DNA from: an uncultured Lachnospiraceae bacterium
GTDB lineage: Bacteria > Bacillota > Clostridia > Lachnospirales > Lachnospiraceae
DNA length: 43,866 bases
Assembly (NCBI GenBank): GCA_946414885.1
Contig: CAMKQH010000029.1
Span: 1-43,866 of the forward strand
Direction of reading: 5' to 3'
This document shows positions 24,232 to 32,381 of the stretch, in pieces. The notes under the pieces are model-generated. The model was not told the origin of the DNA and did no database searches. It saw only the letters and a list, made by a program, of their open reading frames with translations. The translations under genes were made by a program, and so were the position numbers. Position 1 is the first letter of the stretch; each line of letters starts with the position of its first letter.

Positions 24232-24801
24232 ATGGGTAAGCTTACGGTAGAAACCTGTGAGATTGAAGGACTTAAGATCATTACGCCCGAGGTTCGTCAA
24301 GATGCCAGAGGCTATTTTATGGAGACTTATCAGTATAATGATTTTAAGGCAGCCGGCATACCGGAGGTATTTGTTCAGGATAATCAGTCGGCATCCAAAA
24401 GAGGAGTTTTGAGAGGCCTGCATTTCCAGATCGAACACCCGCAGGATAAGCTGGTACGCGTGATCAAGGGAGAGGTATTCGACGTGGCAGTGGACCTGAG
24501 AAAGGGTTCCAAGACCTTTGGCAAGTGGTTTGGCGTTGTACTTTCCGAGGAGAACAAGAAGCAGTTTTTTGTTCCCAAGAATTTTGCTCACGGTTTCCTC
24601 GTGTTGTCGGACTACGCGGAGTTCTGCTATAAGTGTACGGACTTTTATCATCCCGGCGACGAGGGCGGACTTGCGTACAATGATCCGGACATCGGCGTGG
24701 AATGGCCCATCACGGACGACATGGAGTTGATCTTCTCGGACCGTGATACGAAATGGGGCGGCATCCGTGAGTATATGAAAGAGCGCGGCATTGAAGGATA
24801 A
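24232..24801 (+). CDS. rmlC: dTDP-4-dehydrorhamnose 3,5-epimerase (RmlC)
   Basis: The 189-residue product is a cupin-fold RmlC. It has the RGYFMETY start segment, the LRGLHFQ motif with the catalytic-base His, a VDLRKGS stretch, the FAHGF segment, and a late DPDIGVEWP block. It converts dTDP-4-keto-6-deoxyglucose to the L-lyxo 4-keto sugar on the way to dTDP-L-rhamnose. GAGAGGG lies nine bases before the ATG. RmlB and RmlD, the enzymes before and after it, are not encoded in this window, although rmlA is 58 bp upstream. Relatives that epimerise only one carbon exist, so the exact product is not certain. Confidence 0.93.
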   Translation: MGKLTVETCEIEGLKIITPEVRQDARGYFMETYQYNDFKAAGIPEVFVQDNQSASKRGVLRGLHFQIEHPQDKLVRVIKGEVFDVAVDLRKGSKTFGKWFGVVLSEENKKQFFVPKNFAHGFLVLSDYAEFCYKCTDFYHPGDEGGLAYNDPDIGVEWPITDDMELIFSDRDTKWGGIREYMKERGIEG

Positions 24802-24844
24802 CGGATCATGGCGTACGGCGTCGCGGGAAGGATAAGGGCGTAAC

Positions 24845-25825
24845 ATGAAATTTGGCAAGAAAGGCGGAATCGCCATTTTCTTTCTTCTTGGCATCATCCT
24901 GGCTACGGTGGTCATCCTGCATCAGAACCTAGGACCTGCCGCTAATCCCAGGGAGGAATTCATAAAAAAGGTTTGCACCTGCATGATCATTGCAGGATGT
25001 TGTATTGGCTTTGCAGTCTTTTATGACAAGGTGACAGGCCTTGCCGGAGAGCTCTTTCAGAGCAGGCATCTGATCTGGAAGCTGGCAAAGAACGATTTTA
25101 AGAAACGATATGCCGGATCTTATCTGGGCGCCGTATGGGCAATGGTTCAGCCCGTTGTCACGGTGGCCCTGTATTACGTTGTATTCGAAATCATCATGCA
25201 TGGCGCGTCCCGTACGGAGGAGGCGCCATACGTGTTATTTTTGACTGCAGGTTTAGTGCCCTGGTTTTTCTTCAGTGAGGCGCTGAACGCAGGTACCAAT
25301 GCCCTCAGAGAGTACGATTATCTTGTGAAGAAGGTGGTTTTTAAGATCAGCATTCTTCCCATCATCAAGATCATTGCAGCCACCTTTATCCATGGTTTCT
25401 TTATCATTGTGCTTCTTGTGATCGCGGTTGCATACGGGCATTTTCCTACGATCTATACCATTCAGATTTTCTATTACAGCGCCTGCCTGTTTCTTCTTGT
25501 GCTGGCCATCTGCTATACCACCTGCTCAATTCTGGTATTTTTCAAGGATCTTTCCCAGATCATCAGTATTCTTCTTCAAATTGGCATGTGGGCAACGCCC
25601 ATCCTTTGGGATATAAACATGCTTCCGGAAAGATGGCAAACCTTCATCAAGATTAATCCCTTGGTCTATATCGTAAATGGATACCGGAGCGCCATATATG
25701 GTCAGGAATGGTTTTTTCAGGACTTCTTTTCCACGGTGTATTTTTGGATGTTCACGGTCGTGGTTTTTGGAATTGGAACGCTGGTCTTTAAGCGCTTGAA
25801 GGTGCATTTCGCAGACGTATTGTAA
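24845..25825 (+). CDS. Polysaccharide ABC exporter permease (Wzm/TagG-like) with N-terminal extension
   Basis: This 326-residue protein has an ABC-2 type permease domain beginning near residue 75 (SRHLIWKLAKNDFKKRY) with six hydrophobic segments, as in Wzm and TagG. The first about 70 residues add two extra membrane helices (about 8-25 and 43-60) not present in the usual 260-residue family members. The extension could be a docking or regulatory part. With the ATPase encoded 28 bp downstream it forms the channel that exports undecaprenyl-linked polysaccharide or teichoic-acid-like polymer. A purine-rich site lies about eight bases before the ATG. Confidence 0.88.
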   Translation: MKFGKKGGIAIFFLLGIILATVVILHQNLGPAANPREEFIKKVCTCMIIAGCCIGFAVFYDKVTGLAGELFQSRHLIWKLAKNDFKKRYAGSYLGAVWAMVQPVVTVALYYVVFEIIMHGASRTEEAPYVLFLTAGLVPWFFFSEALNAGTNALREYDYLVKKVVFKISILPIIKIIAATFIHGFFIIVLLVIAVAYGHFPTIYTIQIFYYSACLFLLVLAICYTTCSILVFFKDLSQIISILLQIGMWATPILWDINMLPERWQTFIKINPLVYIVNGYRSAIYGQEWFFQDFFSTVYFWMFTVVVFGIGTLVFKRLKVHFADVL

Positions 25826-25853
25826 TCACTCGGAAATGAGGATTTAGTTTGGC

Positions 25854-27137
25854 ATGGATGATGAGAAGAACTTGAAAATTGAAGAAGAGACGGCGATCCA
25901 GGTCAAGGACGTCGTGAAAGTTTATAAGCTGTACGACAAGATGCGTGACCGCGTGAAGGACGCTTTTGGACTGGGACGCGGGACGTATAAGCTTCATTAT
26001 GCCCTGAATGGCGTCAACATGGACGTGCACAAGGGAGAGACCGTCGGCATCATTGGAACGAACGGTTCCGGAAAGTCGACCATCCTGAAGATCATTACGG
26101 GCGTGTTGCATCCGACCTCCGGTGAAGTGACGGTTAACGGAAGGATTTCCGCATTGCTTGAGCTTGGAGCAGGCTTTAACCCGGAGTACAGCGGCGTGGA
26201 AAACGTGTATCTGAATGGTACCATGATGGGCTTTTCCGAAAAGGAGATCGACGAAAAGCTCCCTGCCATATTGGAGTTTGCGGACATCGGGGATTACGTG
26301 TATCAGCCCGTGAAGACTTATTCCAGCGGCATGTTCGTGCGCCTGGCTTTTGCCGTGGCCATCAATATTGAGCCGGAGATCCTGATCGTGGATGAGGCAC
26401 TGTCCGTGGGAGACGTTTTCTTCCAGTCAAAGTGCTATCACAAGTTTGAAGAATTCAAGCAGATGGGGAAGACGATCGTTTTCGTCAGCCATGACCTTAG
26501 CAGCATTGCAAAGTATTGTGACAGGGTGTTCCTGCTGAATAAGGGTACGCTTCTGGGAGTTGGCAGTCCGAAAGAGATGATCGATGCGTATAAGCAGGTG
26601 CTGGTCGGACAATATAAGGCAGGGGGATCCAAGGGAACGACGGCGGAAGCGCTGGACGAGGCCTTTGAGGAAGCCAGCGGAACGAACCCCAATGCGCTGG
26701 AATACGGTGATGGCAAGGCAAGGATCGAGGAGTATTACCTGACGGATGAGCACGGCACCCGCACCACCACGCTTCTAAAGGGATCTGAGTTTACGTTGCA
26801 CTTGAAGGTGAAATTTCAGGAAAGACTGACCGCGCCCATCTTTGCTTTTACGGTCAAGAACGTGCGCGGGACGGAGATCACCGGGACGAACACCATGCTG
26901 GAGAAGGCATTTTTGGACGGCGTGGAAGCAGGCCAGGTGAAGGAGATTACGTTCACGCAGAAGGCAGACCTGCAGGGTGGGGAATATCTTTTATCCCTGG
27001 GCGTGACGGGCTATGACGGCGACGTGTTCCAGGTGTATCACCGCCTGTATGACATCATAAACATGACAATTGTGTCAGATAAGAATACCGTTGGTTTTTA
27101 TGACATGAATTCCAAAATTGTAGTGAAGGACGCTTAA
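25854..27137 (+). CDS. Polysaccharide ABC exporter ATPase (Wzt-like) with carbohydrate-binding C-domain
   Basis: The 427-residue product has an ABC ATPase domain (about residues 14-250) with Walker A GTNGSGKST (Lys74), a degenerate signature YSSGM as in Wzt/TagH, and the Walker B region ILIVDEALSVGD. Residues about 275-427 form a beta-rich domain that resembles the Wzt C-terminal carbohydrate-binding domain. In known systems that domain recognises a capped, non-reducing chain end and couples export to chain termination. The following gene encodes a candidate capping enzyme, which makes this reading consistent. The site GAGGA is 11 bases from the ATG. Confidence 0.9.
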   Translation: MDDEKNLKIEEETAIQVKDVVKVYKLYDKMRDRVKDAFGLGRGTYKLHYALNGVNMDVHKGETVGIIGTNGSGKSTILKIITGVLHPTSGEVTVNGRISALLELGAGFNPEYSGVENVYLNGTMMGFSEKEIDEKLPAILEFADIGDYVYQPVKTYSSGMFVRLAFAVAINIEPEILIVDEALSVGDVFFQSKCYHKFEEFKQMGKTIVFVSHDLSSIAKYCDRVFLLNKGTLLGVGSPKEMIDAYKQVLVGQYKAGGSKGTTAEALDEAFEEASGTNPNALEYGDGKARIEEYYLTDEHGTRTTTLLKGSEFTLHLKVKFQERLTAPIFAFTVKNVRGTEITGTNTMLEKAFLDGVEAGQVKEITFTQKADLQGGEYLLSLGVTGYDGDVFQVYHRLYDIINMTIVSDKNTVGFYDMNSKIVVKDA

Positions 27138-27140
27138 AGG

Positions 27141-29228
27141 ATGAGCGAAGAAGAAAAGAAAACGTTTACGAATGAGACCATAGGAAAGGTCGTGCTGGAC
27201 CTCTCCAAGTATCCCGGTGAGGATCTGTACAGCGACGGCGCCGTGGAGGAGGAGCTCTTAAAGATCGCAAGGGATCTTTCGCCCGTGGAATATGGCAAGG
27301 TGATCGATGAGAGGGGCAGTTGGCCCATCCTGTATCACTTCTCAAAGCAAAGAGAGAATATTTTGGAGTGGGTCCCCGTGAAGAAGACGGACAAGGTCCT
27401 AGACCTCGGCAGTGGTTGCGGCGCCATCGCGGGAGCTCTTGTGAAGAAGGCGGCGAGCGTTACCTGCGTGGATCTGTCCAGAATGCGCAGCAGGATTAAT
27501 GCCTATCGCCATTCAGATTGTGAAAACCTTACCATCAAGGTGGGAAATTTCACGGACGTGGAGCCGGAGCTGGACCGGGATTTCGACCTGATCTGCCTGA
27601 TCGGCGTGTTCGAGTACGGCATCAGCTACGTTGGCGGCGAGACACCCTTTGTTGATTTCTTAAAGATCATAAAGTCCCACTTAAAGCCAGGAGGCCGGAT
27701 CATCATTGCCATAGAGAATAAGCTGGGACTAAAGTATTTCGCGGGATGTAAGGAAGACCATCTGGGCACTTATTTTTCCGGGATCACGAACTACGTGGAT
27801 GGAGGACATGCGCGGACCTTTAGCAAAAAGGGTCTGGAGAAGATTTTCCAGGATGCGGGCGTACCTGAGTACCATTTTTACTATCCCTATCCGGATTATA
27901 AGTTTATGACGACGCTCTATAGCGACAAAAGGCTCCCCGGAAAGGGCGAGCTTTCGAACAACATGCGGAATTTTGACAGGGACAGAATCCTTTTGTTTGA
28001 TGAGAAAAATGCCTTTGACGGCATTTCTGAGGACGGGCTGTTTCCCGTCTTTTCCAATTCCTTTTTGGTGGTTCTCGGACCGGATTATGATACGGAATAC
28101 GTAAGATATTCGAATGACAGGGCTCCCCAGTTCCAGATCTGTACGGAGATCCTGGGGGGACCGGAGAGAATCGTCAGAAAGCGTCCTCTTTGCGAGGATG
28201 CCGCGGAGCACGTAAGCGCCATGGCAGGGGCATGTGAGAGCCTAAAGGAGCGTTTTGAAGGCGGCGAGCTGACCGTAAACCAGTGCAAGCTGGCAGAGGC
28301 GGACGCACTTCCCTGCGCAGAGTTTGAATTTGCAAAGGGCGTGACGCTGGCCTCTCTCTTGGACAAGGCCTTGGACCGCGGGGACGAGGAGGAATTCAAA
28401 AGGCTCTTCAAGGAATATCTCCGCAGGATCGATTACCACAGCGACGCCCCCGTTACGGACTTTGACCTGGTATTTTCAAATATTTTGGTGGACGGGGATC
28501 ACTGGACGCTCATTGATTACGAGTGGACCTTTGGCAAGGCGATGGAGACGCGGGAATTGGCATTCCGCGCGATCTATTGTTATCTTTTGGAGGACGAGAA
28601 GCGCGAGCGTCTTCCCATGGACTGGGTGCTGGAGGAGCTGAAGGTCACGCCGGAAGAGGCGGATGCCTATCGCGAGCAGGAGCAGGAATTCCAGAAATAC
28701 GTGGAGGGTCAAAAGCTCTCCATGGCAAAGATGCGCGAGAGGATCGGCAAGAAGATCATCAAGCCCTGGAAGCTGATCGAGAGCTATCAGGACGCGGAGC
28801 AGATCTTCCGGGTACAGATCTATGAGGACCGGGGCAACGGATATAATGAGGATCAGTCTTATTTCGTTCCGGAGGCCTTTGTCAGCGACAGACAGATCGA
28901 GCTGGAGCTGAAGGTGGGCGGAGACGTGAAAACGCTTCGGATCGATCCCATCATGGATTCCTGCGTGGTCAAGGTACTGGAAATGACCTTTAATGGCGAG
29001 CGCGTGCCGCTCGAGAAAAAGAAGATTCTTCTCGTAAATGGCAGAAGCAGCGGAGGGGAACTGCCGAGCATTGTCTTTCCGACGGCGGATCCCAATCTCG
29101 GGATCAATCTCGAAATGCTCTCGACTCAGGCTGAAAACATTCTCTATGCTTCCCTTGAGGTCACGAGAATACCCCAGAATGCGGCGGAGGATCTCTGCGG
29201 CGCTCTGGCAAAGCATCTTCGATTCTAA
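27141..29228 (+). CDS. Methyltransferase-kinase fusion, WbdD-like chain-capping candidate
   Basis: The 695-residue product joins a class I SAM methyltransferase (about residues 60-230; motif I DLGSGCG near 88-94) to a kinase-like domain (about 320-480). The second domain shows Lys347 in VRKRP, an EFAKGVTL hinge-like segment, a catalytic Asp442 with Asn447 five residues on, and IDYE with Asp459. This is the pattern of aminoglycoside-phosphotransferase/protein-kinase folds. WbdD of E. coli O9a has the same order and caps mannan with methyl-phosphate. A C-terminal part of about 200 residues begins with a helical, charged stretch and ends beta-rich. The gene starts 3 bp after wzt, supporting a role in chain-end modification before export. 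Confidence 0.72.
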   Translation: MSEEEKKTFTNETIGKVVLDLSKYPGEDLYSDGAVEEELLKIARDLSPVEYGKVIDERGSWPILYHFSKQRENILEWVPVKKTDKVLDLGSGCGAIAGALVKKAASVTCVDLSRMRSRINAYRHSDCENLTIKVGNFTDVEPELDRDFDLICLIGVFEYGISYVGGETPFVDFLKIIKSHLKPGGRIIIAIENKLGLKYFAGCKEDHLGTYFSGITNYVDGGHARTFSKKGLEKIFQDAGVPEYHFYYPYPDYKFMTTLYSDKRLPGKGELSNNMRNFDRDRILLFDEKNAFDGISEDGLFPVFSNSFLVVLGPDYDTEYVRYSNDRAPQFQICTEILGGPERIVRKRPLCEDAAEHVSAMAGACESLKERFEGGELTVNQCKLAEADALPCAEFEFAKGVTLASLLDKALDRGDEEEFKRLFKEYLRRIDYHSDAPVTDFDLVFSNILVDGDHWTLIDYEWTFGKAMETRELAFRAIYCYLLEDEKRERLPMDWVLEELKVTPEEADAYREQEQEFQKYVEGQKLSMAKMRERIGKKIIKPWKLIESYQDAEQIFRVQIYEDRGNGYNEDQSYFVPEAFVSDRQIELELKVGGDVKTLRIDPIMDSCVVKVLEMTFNGERVPLEKKKILLVNGRSSGGELPSIVFPTADPNLGINLEMLSTQAENILYASLEVTRIPQNAAEDLCGALAKHLRF

Positions 29229-29299
29229 GAAAACGGCAGATCGGAAAGATTACCGCTTGAAAACGTAACTTGAGAAAAGGCACTCCGCGAGAGGAAAAG

Positions 29300-30340
29300 A
29301 TGGAACAGGAACACAAGAGGCGTCCCCATTATTCCGGGACGCATCCGAAACGGTTTGAAGAAAAATATAAAGAACGTCAGCCGGAGAAGTACAAAGACAC
29401 CATCCAGAAGGTGATGGGGAAGGGAAGCACGCCTGCGGGCATGCATATCTCCATTATGGTGCAGGAAATCCTTGATTTTCTAAAGATCCAGCCGGGGCAG
29501 CGAGGGCTTGATGCCACGCTGGGCTACGGCGGCCATACGAGGGCCATGCTGGACCAGCTTCAGGGGAAAGGGCACCTGACGGCGCTGGACGTGGATCCGA
29601 TCGAGTCCGCCAAGACCTTGGAACGCCTTCGCGCGGCTGGGTATGGCGAGGAACTACTTACGGTAAAGCTTGTGAACTTTGCGGACGTTGACGAAGTGGC
29701 GAAGGAGCAGGGAAAATTTGATTTTGTGCTGGCAGATCTCGGCGTGTCCTCCATGCAGATCGATGATCCGTCGAGAGGCTTTTCCTACAAGATCAACGCA
29801 CCGCTGGATCTTCGGATGAATCCAAGGGAGGGGGTCAGCGCGGCGGAGAGACTGAAGGAACTGACGAGGGAAGAGCTGACGGGACTTTTGGTGGAGAATT
29901 CCGATGAACCCTATGCGGAGAAGATCACCAACCAGATATTCCGGAGGCGTGCGTCCGGCAAGCCCGTGGAGACGACCTTTGACCTTCGGGATGCGATCCG
30001 CGACGCCCTTGCGTTTTTGCCTGCAAAGGAACGCGAGGAGGAGCAAAAGAAAGCCTGCCAAAGGTGCTTTCAGGCGCTTCGCATTGACGTGAACAGTGAA
30101 TTTGAGGCATTATATGCCTTTTTGGAAAAGCTCCCCGGAATCTTGAATCCGGGCGGGCGCGTTGCCATCCTGACGTTTCATTCCGGGGAGGACAGGTTGG
30201 TGAAAAAATCCTTCAAGGAATTGGAGCGGGAAGGAGTTTATGCGGAGGTTTCCAGGGACGTGATCCGTCCGGGCGCAGAGGAGATTTTCCGGAATCCCCG
30301 GGCAAAGTCTACGAAAATGAGGTATTGCGTTAAAAGCTAG
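29300..30340 (+). CDS. RsmH/MraW-family methyltransferase, divergent second type
   Basis: This 346-residue protein has the RsmH fold: SAM motif DATLGYGGHT, LADLGVSS, the GFSY/LDLRM block, a QALRIDVN motif and the TFHSGEDR signature. The family methylates N4 of C1402 in 16S rRNA. Differences from the classical dcw-cluster enzyme include an N-terminal basic extension of about 45 residues and MHISIM where RsmH normally has HxPVL. It may be an additional paralogue with another substrate, since it sits in a glycan cluster. The ATG at 29300 is preferred over an upstream TTG because GAGG lies five bases before it. Confidence 0.82.
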   Translation: MEQEHKRRPHYSGTHPKRFEEKYKERQPEKYKDTIQKVMGKGSTPAGMHISIMVQEILDFLKIQPGQRGLDATLGYGGHTRAMLDQLQGKGHLTALDVDPIESAKTLERLRAAGYGEELLTVKLVNFADVDEVAKEQGKFDFVLADLGVSSMQIDDPSRGFSYKINAPLDLRMNPREGVSAAERLKELTREELTGLLVENSDEPYAEKITNQIFRRRASGKPVETTFDLRDAIRDALAFLPAKEREEEQKKACQRCFQALRIDVNSEFEALYAFLEKLPGILNPGGRVAILTFHSGEDRLVKKSFKELEREGVYAEVSRDVIRPGAEEIFRNPRAKSTKMRYCVKS

Positions 30341-30412
30341 GAACGAATTGGAAAGATGGCGTAAAAACAGATAGTTTGATTGTATGGGTTAGAAAATTAA
30401 GAGGGTGGGCAA

Positions 30413-32341
30413 TTGGGCGTAAAAGGAATGATCAAAAGGCTGGGCGAGTTACCCAGGATCATAAACTATGATGCAGAGCTGCAATCCATGCGGGGAAATT
30501 ATGAAAAGTGGCTCTTTTGGCAGGAGCATGCCCAGGACGTGCAGGAAGATCTGGAACATGAGGAAGGTTTACCCGTGACGACGGAAGGGTATTTTGGCAA
30601 CCGGTCTCTTTTTGCCATGCAGTCTTATTTTGCGCGCCATCCGCAGGTTTTGATTCTGTACGGGGATGAAGACGCGAGGCAGAAGGACGGAACGCTAAGT
30701 CATCCCTGGTTCCGGCCGGATTGGTCTCCGGAACGTCTGGAGAATTGTTTTTATCTTGGAAGCCTGATTGCCTTTCGAAAAACCTTTCTGGCAAAGTATG
30801 CGGACTGGAAGGAGATTTTAGGACCATTTCAGGTCTCAGAGGTTGAGAGCGAGGCTGAGGGCAGATCCAAGAAGAATGAGGAATATGCGCTGATCTTCGC
30901 AAATGAAACGCCGGATGAGGCCTACAGGGAGATGGTGAGAACCCTGTGCGAAAGAGCCGGCGGTTGGGAGAGAGGACGAGGTTCCATTGCGCATTTGCCC
31001 GGAATCCTGTATCATTGCAGCAGTCTGGAACGGTTTCTGGCTTTTGCCGATCCCGCAACGGGACACAGGCGCATGCAGGATCCGCCGGCGGACCTTCTCT
31101 CCGTGATCGTATTGACCAAGGATCATCCGGAGCTGATGGAGAACTGTCTTAAGGCTCTAAAAAGGGCGTACGGAATACCGGCGGAGGGACCGGAAAGCGT
31201 AGAACACCCTGGCTTGGAAGTGATCATTGTAGATAATGGCAGTACCAAAGAAAATCGCGAACGGCTGGAAAAAATCCCGGACGTGACGTATCTTTACGAG
31301 CCGATGGAATTTAACTTTTCAAGGATGTGCAATCTGGGAGCGGAACGGGCAATGGGAAAGTATTTGCTTTTCCTGAACGATGACGTGGAGCTTTTGCCGG
31401 AGAGTCGTCTGGATCAGATGATGATGCTGGCGGCGCGTCCGGGTGTCGGGAGCGTTGGCCTGAAATTATTTTATCCGGATTCCACCCTGATCCAGCACGT
31501 GGGGATCACAAATCTTCCCACGGGACCGGTGCATAAGCTCCTTTTTCTGGATGACAGGGAGGAGCATTATTTCGGCAGAAACCGCGGCTGGTGGAACGTG
31601 CTGGCGGTCTCCGCCGCATGTGTAATGATTAGGGCTGAGGTTTTTTGGGAAGCAGGCGGTTTCTACGAGGAATTGGCGGTGGCCTATAATGACGTCGCCC
31701 TGGGATTTCGATTGTATGAGCTGGGATATCGCAACGTCGTGACCTGTGATGCATTTGCATATCACCATGAATCGTTAACGCGCGGGAGTGATGCGGATGA
31801 GAAAAAGAGGGAGCGACTGTTGGTGGAACAAAAAAGGCTTTATCAGCGTTTCCCGGAACTGAAGAACGTGGATCCTTATTTTTCGGATTATCTGAGCAGA
31901 CAATCCACGGATACCCGCATACGGCCGGCATATGAGACCATGAATAACGTGTTGCAGATCGTGACCCCCATGCCGATTGGGGAGATTGAAGGGATTCGCA
32001 TGGATCCATGCCTGAAGGTTTGCGTGGAAGAGGACCGGGGCGGGGAGATGTTGGGATATGCCGTTGTCCTGGGGGATGACAATGCCTGCTATGAGCGCTT
32101 CCTAATCTTGGAAAGGGAGTCGGGAGAACGTTATAAGATCAAGCTTCACGAGCAATACCGGCCGGATCTGGAAGAGAAAATGACGGATCAGCAGAGAGTG
32201 GCGCTGAGCGGTTTTTGGATCTGTCTGACGAAGGGAACGCTTCCTCCGGGTAGGTATCGCGTAGGCTGCCTTGCCAAACGCAAGGTGGGCAGCTTGAAGC
32301 TTTTTTACTGGAGCGGGAGCGAAATAAAAATAAAGGAATAG
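30413..32341 (+). CDS. Large GT2 glycosyltransferase, degenerate first domain plus intact second
   Basis: The 642-residue product is read from a TTG at 30413 with GAGGG seven bases upstream. Residues about 220-490 form a normal GT2 domain: SVIVLTKDHP, the nucleotide-binding VDNGS, LNDDVEL as DxD, and a late HHESLTRG. The first about 200 residues resemble only the second half of a GT2 domain (YGDEDARQ and a WFRPDWSPE segment). The usual opening nucleotide-binding strand is missing. The first domain is therefore probably structural or acceptor-binding. A C-terminal beta-type domain of about 130 residues follows. It likely adds sugars, perhaps rhamnose, to the growing surface polymer in the cytoplasm. 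Confidence 0.8.
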   Translation: MGVKGMIKRLGELPRIINYDAELQSMRGNYEKWLFWQEHAQDVQEDLEHEEGLPVTTEGYFGNRSLFAMQSYFARHPQVLILYGDEDARQKDGTLSHPWFRPDWSPERLENCFYLGSLIAFRKTFLAKYADWKEILGPFQVSEVESEAEGRSKKNEEYALIFANETPDEAYREMVRTLCERAGGWERGRGSIAHLPGILYHCSSLERFLAFADPATGHRRMQDPPADLLSVIVLTKDHPELMENCLKALKRAYGIPAEGPESVEHPGLEVIIVDNGSTKENRERLEKIPDVTYLYEPMEFNFSRMCNLGAERAMGKYLLFLNDDVELLPESRLDQMMMLAARPGVGSVGLKLFYPDSTLIQHVGITNLPTGPVHKLLFLDDREEHYFGRNRGWWNVLAVSAACVMIRAEVFWEAGGFYEELAVAYNDVALGFRLYELGYRNVVTCDAFAYHHESLTRGSDADEKKRERLLVEQKRLYQRFPELKNVDPYFSDYLSRQSTDTRIRPAYETMNNVLQIVTPMPIGEIEGIRMDPCLKVCVEEDRGGEMLGYAVVLGDDNACYERFLILERESGERYKIKLHEQYRPDLEEKMTDQQRVALSGFWICLTKGTLPPGRYRVGCLAKRKVGSLKLFYWSGSEIKIKE

Positions 32342-32381
32342 TCGCTTGCAGGCGGCAGGCGAAATGAAAAAGGACGTAACA

